Positions 9,282 through 17,283 of a stretch of DNA of 38,690 nt are shown here, piece after piece. Below the pieces are notes generated by a model. It searched no databases. It was given only the letters and a program-made list of their open reading frames with translations, and was not told the DNA's origin. The stretch comes from Segetibacter sp. GTDB lineage: Bacteria; Bacteroidota; Bacteroidia; Chitinophagales; Chitinophagaceae. Position 1 is the stretch's first letter, and each line of letters opens with the position of its first letter. Where the stretch lies: the NCBI GenBank assembly GCA_021154405.1, contig JAJKIP010000216.1, forward strand, positions 1 to 38,690, in the 5' to 3' direction. Position numbers and translations under genes: made by a program.

Positions 9282-9288
9282 GGGTAAG

Positions 9289-10299
9289 TTATTTTGCGCT
9301 TTGTTTAATGTATGCAATGGCCCTGTCGGTATACCATGCAGATTTAAATGTATTGACTTTGTTGGGCACCTTGCCTTCAACAGCCTTGATGAAATAATCT
9401 ATCTGTGCAGAATATTCTTCGCCACGGCGATAGAAATCAACCTCAGGCGTAAGGTCGGTGATATATTTTACGTTCCATCCTTTTGTATAGCCATCAGGGC
9501 AGTTAGCTTCCCTGAAATAAACCTTCAACTCATTGGCATCGGAAATGATCTTTCCTTTAGTACCAACAATGGTGATCGATGTAGACATTTTTCGATAAGT
9601 ATCCTCGCTCCAGTTAACGGAAAGAACCCCGCTAAGACCAGATTCAAGTTCCAGCAATGAATACACAGCATCTTCCACGCTTTTGGAATAGATTGACTTC
9701 AACAGACTTCCCTTTACTGCTTTTACAGGAGCCAGGATATCTGTGATGAGGTCAATAACGTGAGAGGCATAGTCCAGTAAACAGCCACCACCTTCTTCTG
9801 CATTGGAGCGCCAGGTGTCTGATTTCTTATTGATCACCACAGGGCCGTAGGCTTCACCGGTAAAATGATATATATCACCCAGTACACCACTGGATACGAG
9901 TTTCTTTACCTCGCTAAAAGTGCCGATGAATTTATTGTGATATCCGATCTGGTTAACTAACTTTTTAGCAGCTGCTGTATTTACCAGTTCATCGCCTTCC
10001 GCCACAGTAAGGCAGAAAGGCTTTTCAGCAAATACGTGAATGCCGTGGGCCAAAAGGTCCTTGATCATACTATAATGGAACTTCGTAGGCACTGCTACAA
10101 AAGCAGCATCGGGACGAGCCTCATTGAGCATTTTCTTATAATCAGTGAAGCAATTGAATTTTCCATATTTGCCCAGAAAATCATTTACCATTTTGGAGGT
10201 ATCACAAACTCCCACCATATCAACATCAGGATGGGCTCCAAGTATAGACAGGTGGGATATTCCCATTTTTCCTGCACCTATCAATGCAACTTTTACCAT
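9289..10299 (-). CDS. Gfo/Idh/MocA family NAD(P)-dependent oxidoreductase
   Basis: A 336-residue cytoplasmic dehydrogenase expected to oxidise or reduce a sugar or nucleotide sugar. The N-terminal Rossmann fold begins with ALIGAGKMG (5-13). The family lysine appears in AEKP (91-94), and the C-terminal alpha/beta domain contains the GGGCLLDYASHVIDL signature. Length is typical. The start codon overlaps the stop codon of the upstream glycosyltransferase by one base (TAATG arrangement), showing tight cotranscription and translational coupling. In polysaccharide loci such enzymes often make 3-keto or uronic intermediates for unusual amino sugars. No aminotransferase or acetyltransferase partner is in the window, so the product is unclear. 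Confidence 0.9.
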   Translation of the reverse strand: MVKVALIGAGKMGISHLSILGAHPDVDMVGVCDTSKMVNDFLGKYGKFNCFTDYKKMLNEARPDAAFVAVPTKFHYSMIKDLLAHGIHVFAEKPFCLTVAEGDELVNTAAAKKLVNQIGYHNKFIGTFSEVKKLVSSGVLGDIYHFTGEAYGPVVINKKSDTWRSNAEEGGGCLLDYASHVIDLITDILAPVKAVKGSLLKSIYSKSVEDAVYSLLELESGLSGVLSVNWSEDTYRKMSTSITIVGTKGKIISDANELKVYFREANCPDGYTKGWNVKYITDLTPEVDFYRRGEEYSAQIDYFIKAVEGKVPNKVNTFKSAWYTDRAIAYIKQSAK

Positions 10300-11411
10300 T
10301 ATTTTTTCTTTGTTAAACTTTTATTGAATAAATCCAGGTACTGGTCTGTTATCGTCTCCCACGAATAATCTTTTAATATTCTTTCTCTTGCCTGTCTGGC
10401 CAGTTGTATATGTTCTTCCCTGTTATTTAGCGCTCTTTCCAATGTGGCAGTCAATGATTCCACATTTGATTTCTCGAATGTATAGGCATCCTTTCCTACC
10501 AGGTAAATATTTTCCTTGATATTGCTGCAGATCAGCGGAGTCTGCAAACCCATTACGGAAAGTATCACCGGAGAAAGACCTTCTATATCTGATGGCTGCA
10601 CATAGGAGTATGCATTCTTCATCAGTGTAACAGTATCATCACCGTAAATGAATCCGGGGAAAATGATACGGGGGTCTTTTGTGTTCTTAAGATTTACCTC
10701 AAATTCGGTGGGGTTGGGAGAACCGCCCACCAGCACCAGTTTTTTGGTCGTATTTAATTTCTCAAATGCAGGGATCAGGTATTGCAAACCTTTATCAGGG
10801 ATAAAGCGGCCTACAAAAAGGAAATAGTCATCTTTCTTCAGGCCAAGCTTTTCAACAATATCCGTGTCTTTTGTTTCTTTAATTTCAGCACCAAAGGAAA
10901 TGAAGTCGAACTTCTTTTTGAATTTCTTCTCAAACAGTTCCTTGGTGAAGATATTGTCGATGGCGATGAATTTGGACGACCATACAGCCAGGTAGGCATT
11001 TGCCAGTACAAGCTTTTGCATGAACCAGCTCCATTTATCTCGTCCCCATTCGGTACCATCTATGCTGAGAATTACTTTCTTTCCAAATATTTTCAGGATC
11101 AGGGCAAAAATGGCATTGTTGCCCTGTATATGCACGATATCCGCACTGTTGCGCGTTATTATATGCCAGGTTACCTTGGTAGAGTGAATAATGGAATCAA
11201 TTCCTGATTTAGGAATGGTCTTGAAATAAACCACTTTCACCCCCTTGTAGTTGTCTGTTCCCTTTTCCTGGCCGGGGTACATACGGTTGTATCCTGTCAC
11301 CTGGTGACCACGTTCTGCAAGTCGGGGAAGAAACTCAACGGCAAATTTGTCGGCTCCTGCAGAACCTTTGGAGGGAGGGATAGAACGGAATCCAAAAGAA
11401 GCGATACGCAT
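10299..11411 (-). CDS. Family 4 (GT-B) glycosyltransferase with altered EX7E motif
   Basis: A 370-residue retaining glycosyltransferase that would add one sugar to the lipid-linked repeat unit at the cytoplasmic face of the membrane. The N-terminal acceptor domain starts MRIASFGFRSIPP and carries a glycine-rich turn, SKGSAGADKFA. The donor domain includes FLFVGRFIPDKG (198-208) and LVLVGG (225-230). At the usual EX7E position the sequence is EGLSPVILS, so the first glutamate is present (E277) but the second is replaced by serine (S285). N-terminal sequence and length suggest relation to the rhamnosyl/DUF1972-type GT4 enzymes. It sits between the RmlD-like gene (9 bp gap) and the Gfo/Idh/MocA gene (1 bp overlap). 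Donor and acceptor are unknown. Confidence 0.88.
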   Translation of the reverse strand: MRIASFGFRSIPPSKGSAGADKFAVEFLPRLAERGHQVTGYNRMYPGQEKGTDNYKGVKVVYFKTIPKSGIDSIIHSTKVTWHIITRNSADIVHIQGNNAIFALILKIFGKKVILSIDGTEWGRDKWSWFMQKLVLANAYLAVWSSKFIAIDNIFTKELFEKKFKKKFDFISFGAEIKETKDTDIVEKLGLKKDDYFLFVGRFIPDKGLQYLIPAFEKLNTTKKLVLVGGSPNPTEFEVNLKNTKDPRIIFPGFIYGDDTVTLMKNAYSYVQPSDIEGLSPVILSVMGLQTPLICSNIKENIYLVGKDAYTFEKSNVESLTATLERALNNREEHIQLARQARERILKDYSWETITDQYLDLFNKSLTKKK

Positions 11412-11420
11412 TTTCGCGGG

Positions 11421-12329
11421 TTAGAATTTATCTTTTAAGTAATCTGAGAAATAAGTGTCCAGGTATTCTTTCAATGCCACTCTCCAGTCGCGCATATTGT
11501 TGATACCGCGGATGTCCAGTTTTTTATTGGTGAGGCGCTCGCAGGGAGGGCGCTGGGCAAAATAGGTGTCTTTGAAATGTTCGGAGGTAACTTCTGTCAT
11601 CTTTACCTTTCCTTCAAGGCCTAATAATTTAACCAGTTCCTCAGCTACTTCCAATCTGCCTGTCTGACCTTTACAAACCAGGTTATATAATCCCCAGTAT
11701 TCTTTTTCAAACAAAACCTTTACATTATTGGCGAAATCCACTGTATAGGTAGGAGTACCGTCTTTATCATTCACAATGAACAGTTCTCTTTTACCCGCAA
11801 CAAGTTGTTTGATCAGCTTATTGATGAATTTCTTATCCTTGGCAGGACCACCACCCATCATCCATCCTGCGCGGCAGATGATATAGCGGTTGGCGTGTGC
11901 CATTACATATTTTTCACCCATGTATTTGGAACGGGCATAGTGTCCGAGGGGGTTGGGCTGGTCCCAGTCATCATATAATTCCTTCTGGCCATCAAAGATC
12001 CCGGCCGTGCTGATATAAAGGAGGGGGATATTTAGTTCATTGGCGATATAAACTGCATTTTCTACCGCCATGGTGTTGGTTGCATATGTATCATCAACAT
12101 TCAACTCGCAAAATTCAAGGTCAGTATAAGCGCCAAGATGGAAGAGGTAATCAGGAGCGAATGCTTTCACATCAGCCCTGTATTTTTCCAGCTCCCTGAA
12201 ATCAAGGAAACTTAGCCAGTCTGTATTGACATCTTTATCAGTACATTTTATGTTAAAATCATCTTTAAATACTCTGTAAAAAGCCTCGCCCAGCATACCG
12301 CCGCTGCCAGCCATATAAATCTTTTTCAT
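11421..12329 (-). CDS. RmlD-like NAD(P)-dependent sugar-nucleotide reductase/epimerase
   Basis: A 302-residue short-chain dehydrogenase of the extended type, closest in layout to dTDP-4-dehydrorhamnose reductase. The N-terminal nucleotide-binding motif is GSGGMLG (8-14). The catalytic set is STAG (107-110) with YARSK (Y131, K135). Conserved RmlD-like elements follow: DG-TPTYTVDFA and GLYNLVCKG. Reductases of this type supply deoxy-hexose donors. The rest of an rmlABC set is not in the window, so either those genes lie elsewhere or this enzyme acts on another 4-keto sugar nucleotide. It belongs to the minus-strand sugar-assembly run, 42 bp after the methyltransferase and 9 bp before a glycosyltransferase. 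Confidence 0.85.
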   Translation of the reverse strand: MKKIYMAGSGGMLGEAFYRVFKDDFNIKCTDKDVNTDWLSFLDFRELEKYRADVKAFAPDYLFHLGAYTDLEFCELNVDDTYATNTMAVENAVYIANELNIPLLYISTAGIFDGQKELYDDWDQPNPLGHYARSKYMGEKYVMAHANRYIICRAGWMMGGGPAKDKKFINKLIKQLVAGKRELFIVNDKDGTPTYTVDFANNVKVLFEKEYWGLYNLVCKGQTGRLEVAEELVKLLGLEGKVKMTEVTSEHFKDTYFAQRPPCERLTNKKLDIRGINNMRDWRVALKEYLDTYFSDYLKDKF

Positions 12330-12371
12330 TAATTATGGGTTGTATTTTTTATCTAAGCTAATGGTGATCAA

Positions 12372-13292
12372 TTATTTTTGCGCTGCAATAAAATGTCCCT
12401 GCGCCATTCTTTTATTTTTATCAATTGCTTTATCCAGCGGACGTAATAAACCGAGCTGTGTCCATTTATTGATAAACAGGAAAAATCTTAATACAGGCCC
12501 GGAAAACTTGAAGACCTTGGTAATACCAATAGAACACAGCAAACCCCATGTTGCCAGGATGCCGGCGATCGGAACGATATTCAATACCTTAAAACCATTT
12601 CTCTCAAACAGGTGTTTGAGGCCAAAACGGGAGGAATGAAAGAAAAGAAATGGTTCCTCATGCAGCCAGAACATAAAAGGAGTAGAAAGAATAATCTTGC
12701 CTCCTGGCTTCAATACGCGAAAATATTCTTTAACTGCCTTTTCAGGGTTGGGTATATGCTCTAATACATCAATAGTAATGATGGTATCAAAAGAGTTATC
12801 CTTAAAGGGAAGCTGTTGGGCGTCTCCCTGAACATCAATGCTGAAAGAACGAATGTCATAATCAAGAGAAACCCAGTTATCGTATTTGCCTGCAAAGGTT
12901 TTCTTTAAGTAATCGGCACCTGCGCCTACCTCCAGCACATCGCCTTTCATATGCTCATTCACAAAACTCTCTGTTTTTTTGAAGATCTCGTACCGTAATA
13001 CATCCATTTTACAGATCTTCTCATATGGGTATCCCTTTTCAATGAGGATCTCATCATAAGGTTTGGTAACTCTTCTGTAAATAGCCTTTTCATCACGTGG
13101 CTCTTCGCTTACCGTTACCGGAATATAATTGGGTAATAAACGAGGGATATTATTAATTACAGGATATTCTTCTCCTGCTGCAGATTTATACAATGCGTCC
13201 TTTTCCGTACCATTCTTTGAAGCTTCAACGAACTTCAGTTCGCCGTGGGTAACAGGGCAACAAATGTACTTTGATAATAATTGCTGATCCAT
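12372..13292 (-). CDS. Class I SAM-dependent methyltransferase with Trm112-like N-terminus
   Basis: A 306-residue protein. Residues 1-57 resemble a Trm112-type leader (LLSKYICCPVTHGELKF, then EEYPVINNIPRLLP). The methyltransferase core follows, with motif I DVLEVGAGADYL (118-129), an acidic SLDYD after strand 2, FDTIITIDVLEHI, and VLKPGGKIILSTP. The C-terminal 80 residues contain a hydrophobic stretch (GILATWGLLCSIGI) that may sit on the membrane. In such a cluster the likely role is O-methylation of a sugar or capping of the glycan chain. The substrate is not readable from sequence. The Cys pair CC at 11-12 is an incomplete zinc site, common for this domain outside Trm112 itself. Confidence 0.82.
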   Translation of the reverse strand: MDQQLLSKYICCPVTHGELKFVEASKNGTEKDALYKSAAGEEYPVINNIPRLLPNYIPVTVSEEPRDEKAIYRRVTKPYDEILIEKGYPYEKICKMDVLRYEIFKKTESFVNEHMKGDVLEVGAGADYLKKTFAGKYDNWVSLDYDIRSFSIDVQGDAQQLPFKDNSFDTIITIDVLEHIPNPEKAVKEYFRVLKPGGKIILSTPFMFWLHEEPFLFFHSSRFGLKHLFERNGFKVLNIVPIAGILATWGLLCSIGITKVFKFSGPVLRFFLFINKWTQLGLLRPLDKAIDKNKRMAQGHFIAAQK

Positions 13293-13339
13293 TTTGTTAG
13301 TTTGAGTTGCTTGAATTTAAGGTTGTTTATGTTTAATGG

Positions 13340-14593
13340 TTATAGGGCCAGATTTAAAGATTTAAATATGCCGGATAACTTTTCTTCGTAAGCTTTATGG
13401 TTAACCAGGTTCAGGATATGCTCTCTTCCATCAGCACCCATGCGGGCCAGCTTCTCTTCATCGGAAAGCATTAATTGTAACTTTTCTTTGAGTTCGTCCA
13501 CATTACCGGGGTCAAACAGGTAGCCTGTTTTTCCATCAATAACCAGTTCGGGAATTCCACCGATCCTGGCACCCAGGGCTGGTTTATTTAACAAATAAGA
13601 TTCAATGAGAGAGTAGGGAAGATTCTCATACATCTCTGTTGGTAATACAATGAACAGGGATTTGGAAGTGTAATAAAAGACTTCATTTTTTGGTTTTCTG
13701 CCAAGCAGAATAATATTCGTTAAACCATTAGCTGCTATAAATTCTTTCAGTTCATTATAGTATTCCCCATCACCAATTACATACAGGTCAACATTCAGGC
13801 CTTCCATTGCCTTAGCCAAAGTAAAGATGCCCTTCACTTTTATGAGATTGCCTACGTATACGATGTATTTTCTGTCGCTTTGATAAGGGTTCTCAATCGG
13901 TGCCACCTTTACTGAATCAATATCAAACAGGTTGTAAACCTGTACCAGCTTATCCTTATTGAAACCCCAGGATTCAAATTTATTTTTGATAAAGAGTGAA
14001 GGACAGATATAATAATCAACGTGTTTATAAGGGTTCAGCAAATTGTTGCTGTAGGAGGCGAGAGAAGCCACTACACTTGCTGAAAACGAGTTCTTTTTAC
14101 ATTTATTGATGGCACAGGCATAAAACCTGTTTGGTCTGCATTTTTCACAAACTTTTCCTTTGCTGACCATTGTTGTATTTGGGCAGAGTATCACCGTATC
14201 ATGAAGGGTCCAAAGTATGGGAATACCGCGTTTCTTGATTTCCGGTATGATGCTGGCAGGAGTAAGATAATGATGAATATTGTTCAAATGAACAAGATCA
14301 ATCTTATGTTCATCCAGTAATTGGGTCAGCTTTTGCTTTGCTTCTGATGAATAGATTGAATTCTTGACAACCGGTATGCTGCGAAGCAGGCCTTTATTTT
14401 TATTAAGCTTCTTATAATCTATACCCTTGATAAAGTATTTTGAATAAGGTGTCTCGAAATTCTTCTCATTCTCCATGGAAAAGGGAATGACTTCGTGCCC
14501 CCTTGCTTCATAAAAATGCTTGAGACTTTCAACATAGGTCCAGTCCCCCCCTGAGGGGTACCAAGTCCAGTTTACAATTAAGATCTTGCTCAT
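13340..14593 (-). CDS. Family 4 (GT-B) glycosyltransferase with cysteine-rich insert
   Basis: A 417-residue glycosyltransferase. The N-terminal domain begins MSKILIVNWTWYPSGGDWTY. A cysteine-rich insert occupies 137-165 (C137, C149, C152, C160, C165), a feature of one GT4 subgroup that probably binds a metal or is structural. The donor domain shows YIVYVGNLIKVKG and an intact EX7E motif, ENLPYSLIE, followed by NKPALGARIGGIPE. It should act at the cytoplasmic membrane face, adding a sugar to the repeat unit. It is the first gene after a 205-bp gap that contains an inverted repeat, so it may open a second transcription unit ending at 8421. Donor and linkage are unknown. Confidence 0.9.
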   Translation of the reverse strand: MSKILIVNWTWYPSGGDWTYVESLKHFYEARGHEVIPFSMENEKNFETPYSKYFIKGIDYKKLNKNKGLLRSIPVVKNSIYSSEAKQKLTQLLDEHKIDLVHLNNIHHYLTPASIIPEIKKRGIPILWTLHDTVILCPNTTMVSKGKVCEKCRPNRFYACAINKCKKNSFSASVVASLASYSNNLLNPYKHVDYYICPSLFIKNKFESWGFNKDKLVQVYNLFDIDSVKVAPIENPYQSDRKYIVYVGNLIKVKGIFTLAKAMEGLNVDLYVIGDGEYYNELKEFIAANGLTNIILLGRKPKNEVFYYTSKSLFIVLPTEMYENLPYSLIESYLLNKPALGARIGGIPELVIDGKTGYLFDPGNVDELKEKLQLMLSDEEKLARMGADGREHILNLVNHKAYEEKLSGIFKSLNLAL

Positions 14594-14729
14594 TAGAGTT
14601 GGTTGACTTTAATCCGGCAAGGCAATAATTGCTTGTAGGAACGGGTGTGAAGAATGGATTGGTATCGGCTATTTGTTTTCATTGTAAGATTGTGCCAAGG
14701 GCAGTTAGTAGTGTACGGAATTCTGTAAT

Positions 14730-14764
14730 AAAATCGGAGTTTTACGATGTCCGGACCCGATTTT
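14730..14764 (-). terminator. Inverted repeat in the gap between two glycosyltransferase genes
   Basis: AAAATCGG (14730-14737) and CCGATTTT (14757-14764) pair across a 19-nt loop that itself contains the palindrome GTCCGGAC. Read on the minus strand, the distal arm runs into TTTTATT, a weak T-tract. It is the only gap over 200 bp in the downstream half of the cluster and could end or attenuate transcription from the wzx-wzy side. A protein-binding dyad is the alternative. The remaining gap (14594-14729) shows no clear promoter. Confidence 0.35.
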
Positions 14765-14798
14765 TACGGGCGTAAACATATAAAGGAAACCGGGAATT

Positions 14799-15893
14799 TC
14801 ATAGTATTTTCTTGTATTCTTCTATCATTTTATGAGATCCAAAATTAGAACGAACATAAGCATGTACTTTGCTTCTATCAAAATTGATAATCAGCGCTTT
14901 ATGCCATTTCTCAGCGATATCCGCGGCTGTCGGTTCGCACAAAAATCCGTTGTCTTCCGAGATCATTTCGGATGCACCACCAATTCGTGTTAATACCATT
15001 GGCAGTCCGCTTGCCATTGCCTCCAGTGCTGCAATTGAAAACGTTTCCACATTGGTGGAGCATAGGGTAAACAGGTCACTTGCCTGGTAGAATGGCCGCA
15101 GATCTCGCTGCAACCCCGCAAATGAGATATAATCCTGCATACCCAGCTCCGCTACCAGCTTTTTTGTATCGGGCATCATTTTCCCTTCACCCAGTAACAA
15201 CAGGTGAGCTTTAAGTCCATACCTGTTATGAAGGATATGAAGGGCCTTCACTGCACCCGCATGATTTTTTTCTACGCGAAATGCCGCAGCCTTGATAATC
15301 ACTTTGGCATCAGCCGGAATATTGTAGGCGATCCTTGTCTTATTGGCGGAGCCATTCATGGATTGGCTCCAGTAACCAGTATCGATACCGTTATAAATAG
15401 TTTTGAACTTCCTGGCAGGGATATTCATCTGCTTTGCAGTGAAGGCTGCCTGGTTATTGGATACTGTTACGATCAGGTCTTTTTTAGTAAGTAAAGAAGT
15501 ATAAAATTTATGCAGCCAGTATTCTTTTTTGCTGACATGAAAAGTAGTGTGATAGGAAATGATCCGTTGAGCATTTGATCGGGTACCGATATTTGCAATA
15601 CGATACATGAACCAGGCGAAAAAATTGATGCAGAATACCAGGTCAGGCTTTTCTTCCTGTATGATCTTTCTTAACTGTTTAATTGGTGAAAGATCAAACC
15701 TCGACTTGCGGGACAGCGCTATGAACCGGACAGTTTTGTCCAGCTCTGGTTGCAATACATTCACATCCGTAAGACTGACCAGGCATTGGCTTTTTGCATC
15801 CTCTCTCAACCCGGCAGACAGAGTAATCAGGAATTTTTCGGCGCCTCCTGTATTCAGGCCTGGGGTGATATATAAGATCCTTTTAGCTTTCAT
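14799..15893 (-). CDS. Family 4 (GT-B) glycosyltransferase
   Basis: A 364-residue glycosyltransferase. The ATG giving MKAKRILYITPGLNTGGAEK is preferred because the glycine-rich acceptor-domain motif then sits in its usual place; an in-frame start further out (15914) would add seven atypical residues. The chosen start overlaps the end of the O-antigen ligase-like gene by 11 bp. The donor domain holds VEKNHAGAVKALHIL, LLLLGEGKM and a complete EX7E motif, ETFSIAALE, followed by MASGLPMVLTRIGGASE. It adds a sugar in the cytoplasm to the growing lipid-linked unit. Tight coupling to the polymerase gene supports function in the same pathway. Donor specificity is unknown. Confidence 0.9.
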   Translation of the reverse strand: MKAKRILYITPGLNTGGAEKFLITLSAGLREDAKSQCLVSLTDVNVLQPELDKTVRFIALSRKSRFDLSPIKQLRKIIQEEKPDLVFCINFFAWFMYRIANIGTRSNAQRIISYHTTFHVSKKEYWLHKFYTSLLTKKDLIVTVSNNQAAFTAKQMNIPARKFKTIYNGIDTGYWSQSMNGSANKTRIAYNIPADAKVIIKAAAFRVEKNHAGAVKALHILHNRYGLKAHLLLLGEGKMMPDTKKLVAELGMQDYISFAGLQRDLRPFYQASDLFTLCSTNVETFSIAALEAMASGLPMVLTRIGGASEMISEDNGFLCEPTAADIAEKWHKALIINFDRSKVHAYVRSNFGSHKMIEEYKKIL

Positions 15894-17259
15894 GTTCTGG
15901 TTCAGGAAAATCAAATGACATATCAGACAACTCCACGGGCGGCCGTACTTCAGCCTGCATATTCAACAACTTTGTTTCTGCAATCAGCGCTGCAACGATC
16001 ATAAGAGTTGAACTGGAGGTTAACTCTTCATTCTGGCCCAGGCAATAAATAATCACAAAAATGGTCACGAGTGCCATTGAAGAGATCTTTGGGTGCCTGA
16101 ATGATTGCCTTAGAGAGCTTATCAATAAATAGAAATAATATGCCAGCCCTACAATGCCGCTTTCAATTATTAGCAATAACATTCCATTGTGAGGATTGAT
16201 TCCCCATACCCCTAATTTCCGGAATATATAGCCACCGGTTCCAATCCCAAATAACTGTTCATTGAAATGCAATTGAAGAAACCTTTCTTTGGCAACCCGG
16301 GCGGCATCCTCCCGCCAGTCAAGGGCATCCAGCTGCTGCACGTTATAGTTTCTTCCCAAATGTTTATTCACCATTTGTATAGGTTCATCAATCAACCGGT
16401 TAGTAATGCTTTCAATAAAATCACTGCTCAGGTGCAGGGCATCCTGCAAAAACACAAATACAAATAAGGATAGAAAAATAGCGATCAGCATCATCCCAAA
16501 TATCCTGTAAACCCTTTTAGCCTTGCTTTTATCCTTGAGCTCGCGCACCATCAGGAAAAGAGTAATGCAGATCATTGCTAATAATGAGCTTCTGGAAGTA
16601 GACATCATAACCCCCAAAGCCATTATTGGCATAAGCAGCAATAATAACTTATGTTTTATGCGATCATTAATAAACTCATTAAATAAAAACACAAAAGTCA
16701 TCCCGCATACCTGGCCAAAGAAGTTATGGTTATATAACTCAGCCAGTTTCCCGTCTTCTGTTACCTCGTGCGGAACATGCATCACGGCCAGGAAGATCCG
16801 CTGGATGGGAAACTCGCCGGCAACAGCATAGGTGTATAGCAGATCTGCAAAACAGATGACGCCTGAAATGAGCAGTGCAGTTTTCAGGATCACCATATTG
16901 CCTTTCAGGAAGAGATAATAGTAGGCACAATAAACAGATATGAAAGTAAGAAAAGTGGATTTTATAAATCTGTCGTCTACAATGTCATATAAAGAAGTTA
17001 TTAAAACAGTGTATAGTACAAATATGAAAATATGCTGGATTCCCGGAACGGAGAAAAACTTCGGTTGAATGGGTGCTGGCTTTGAAATGATGGTTCTTGC
17101 AAATAAAGCCAGTCCAATAAGCGCTCTGACGTTCGCAGGTCCCATTTCAAAATTGATATCGGCAATCGTAAGCGTAAAAAAAAGCCCTGCTATCAGCTCT
17201 GGTTTAAAGATCAGGGCTAATACGAAAAAAAGACCGCCTAATATCAATACAGGATTCAC
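15883..17259 (-). CDS. O-antigen ligase/polymerase family (Wzy-like) membrane protein
   Basis: A 458-residue polytopic inner-membrane protein with about ten to twelve hydrophobic segments. The large periplasmic loop expected of the Wzy/WaaL superfamily lies roughly at residues 290-350, between the FLSLFVFVFLQ and GMLLLIIESGIVGLAYYFY segments. It contains the typical GIGTGGYIFRK ... GINPHNGMLL sequence, in which the H of PHN is the conserved ligase-family histidine. In this setting, beside a flippase, it most likely polymerises repeat units in the periplasm, with O-antigen-type ligation as the alternative. It starts 24 bp after the flippase stop codon. Confidence 0.85.
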   Translation of the reverse strand: MNPVLILGGLFFVLALIFKPELIAGLFFTLTIADINFEMGPANVRALIGLALFARTIISKPAPIQPKFFSVPGIQHIFIFVLYTVLITSLYDIVDDRFIKSTFLTFISVYCAYYYLFLKGNMVILKTALLISGVICFADLLYTYAVAGEFPIQRIFLAVMHVPHEVTEDGKLAELYNHNFFGQVCGMTFVFLFNEFINDRIKHKLLLLLMPIMALGVMMSTSRSSLLAMICITLFLMVRELKDKSKAKRVYRIFGMMLIAIFLSLFVFVFLQDALHLSSDFIESITNRLIDEPIQMVNKHLGRNYNVQQLDALDWREDAARVAKERFLQLHFNEQLFGIGTGGYIFRKLGVWGINPHNGMLLLIIESGIVGLAYYFYLLISSLRQSFRHPKISSMALVTIFVIIYCLGQNEELTSSSTLMIVAALIAETKLLNMQAEVRPPVELSDMSFDFPEPEHES

Positions 17260-17283
17260 TGTACTTTATTTCTGTTATTAAAA

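Noticed and set aside
8421-9380. Longer start for the TIM-barrel protein
   Set aside because: It would overlap the oxidoreductase gene by about 90 bp and add residues without the barrel pattern; MERILFGDNQ begins the first strand.
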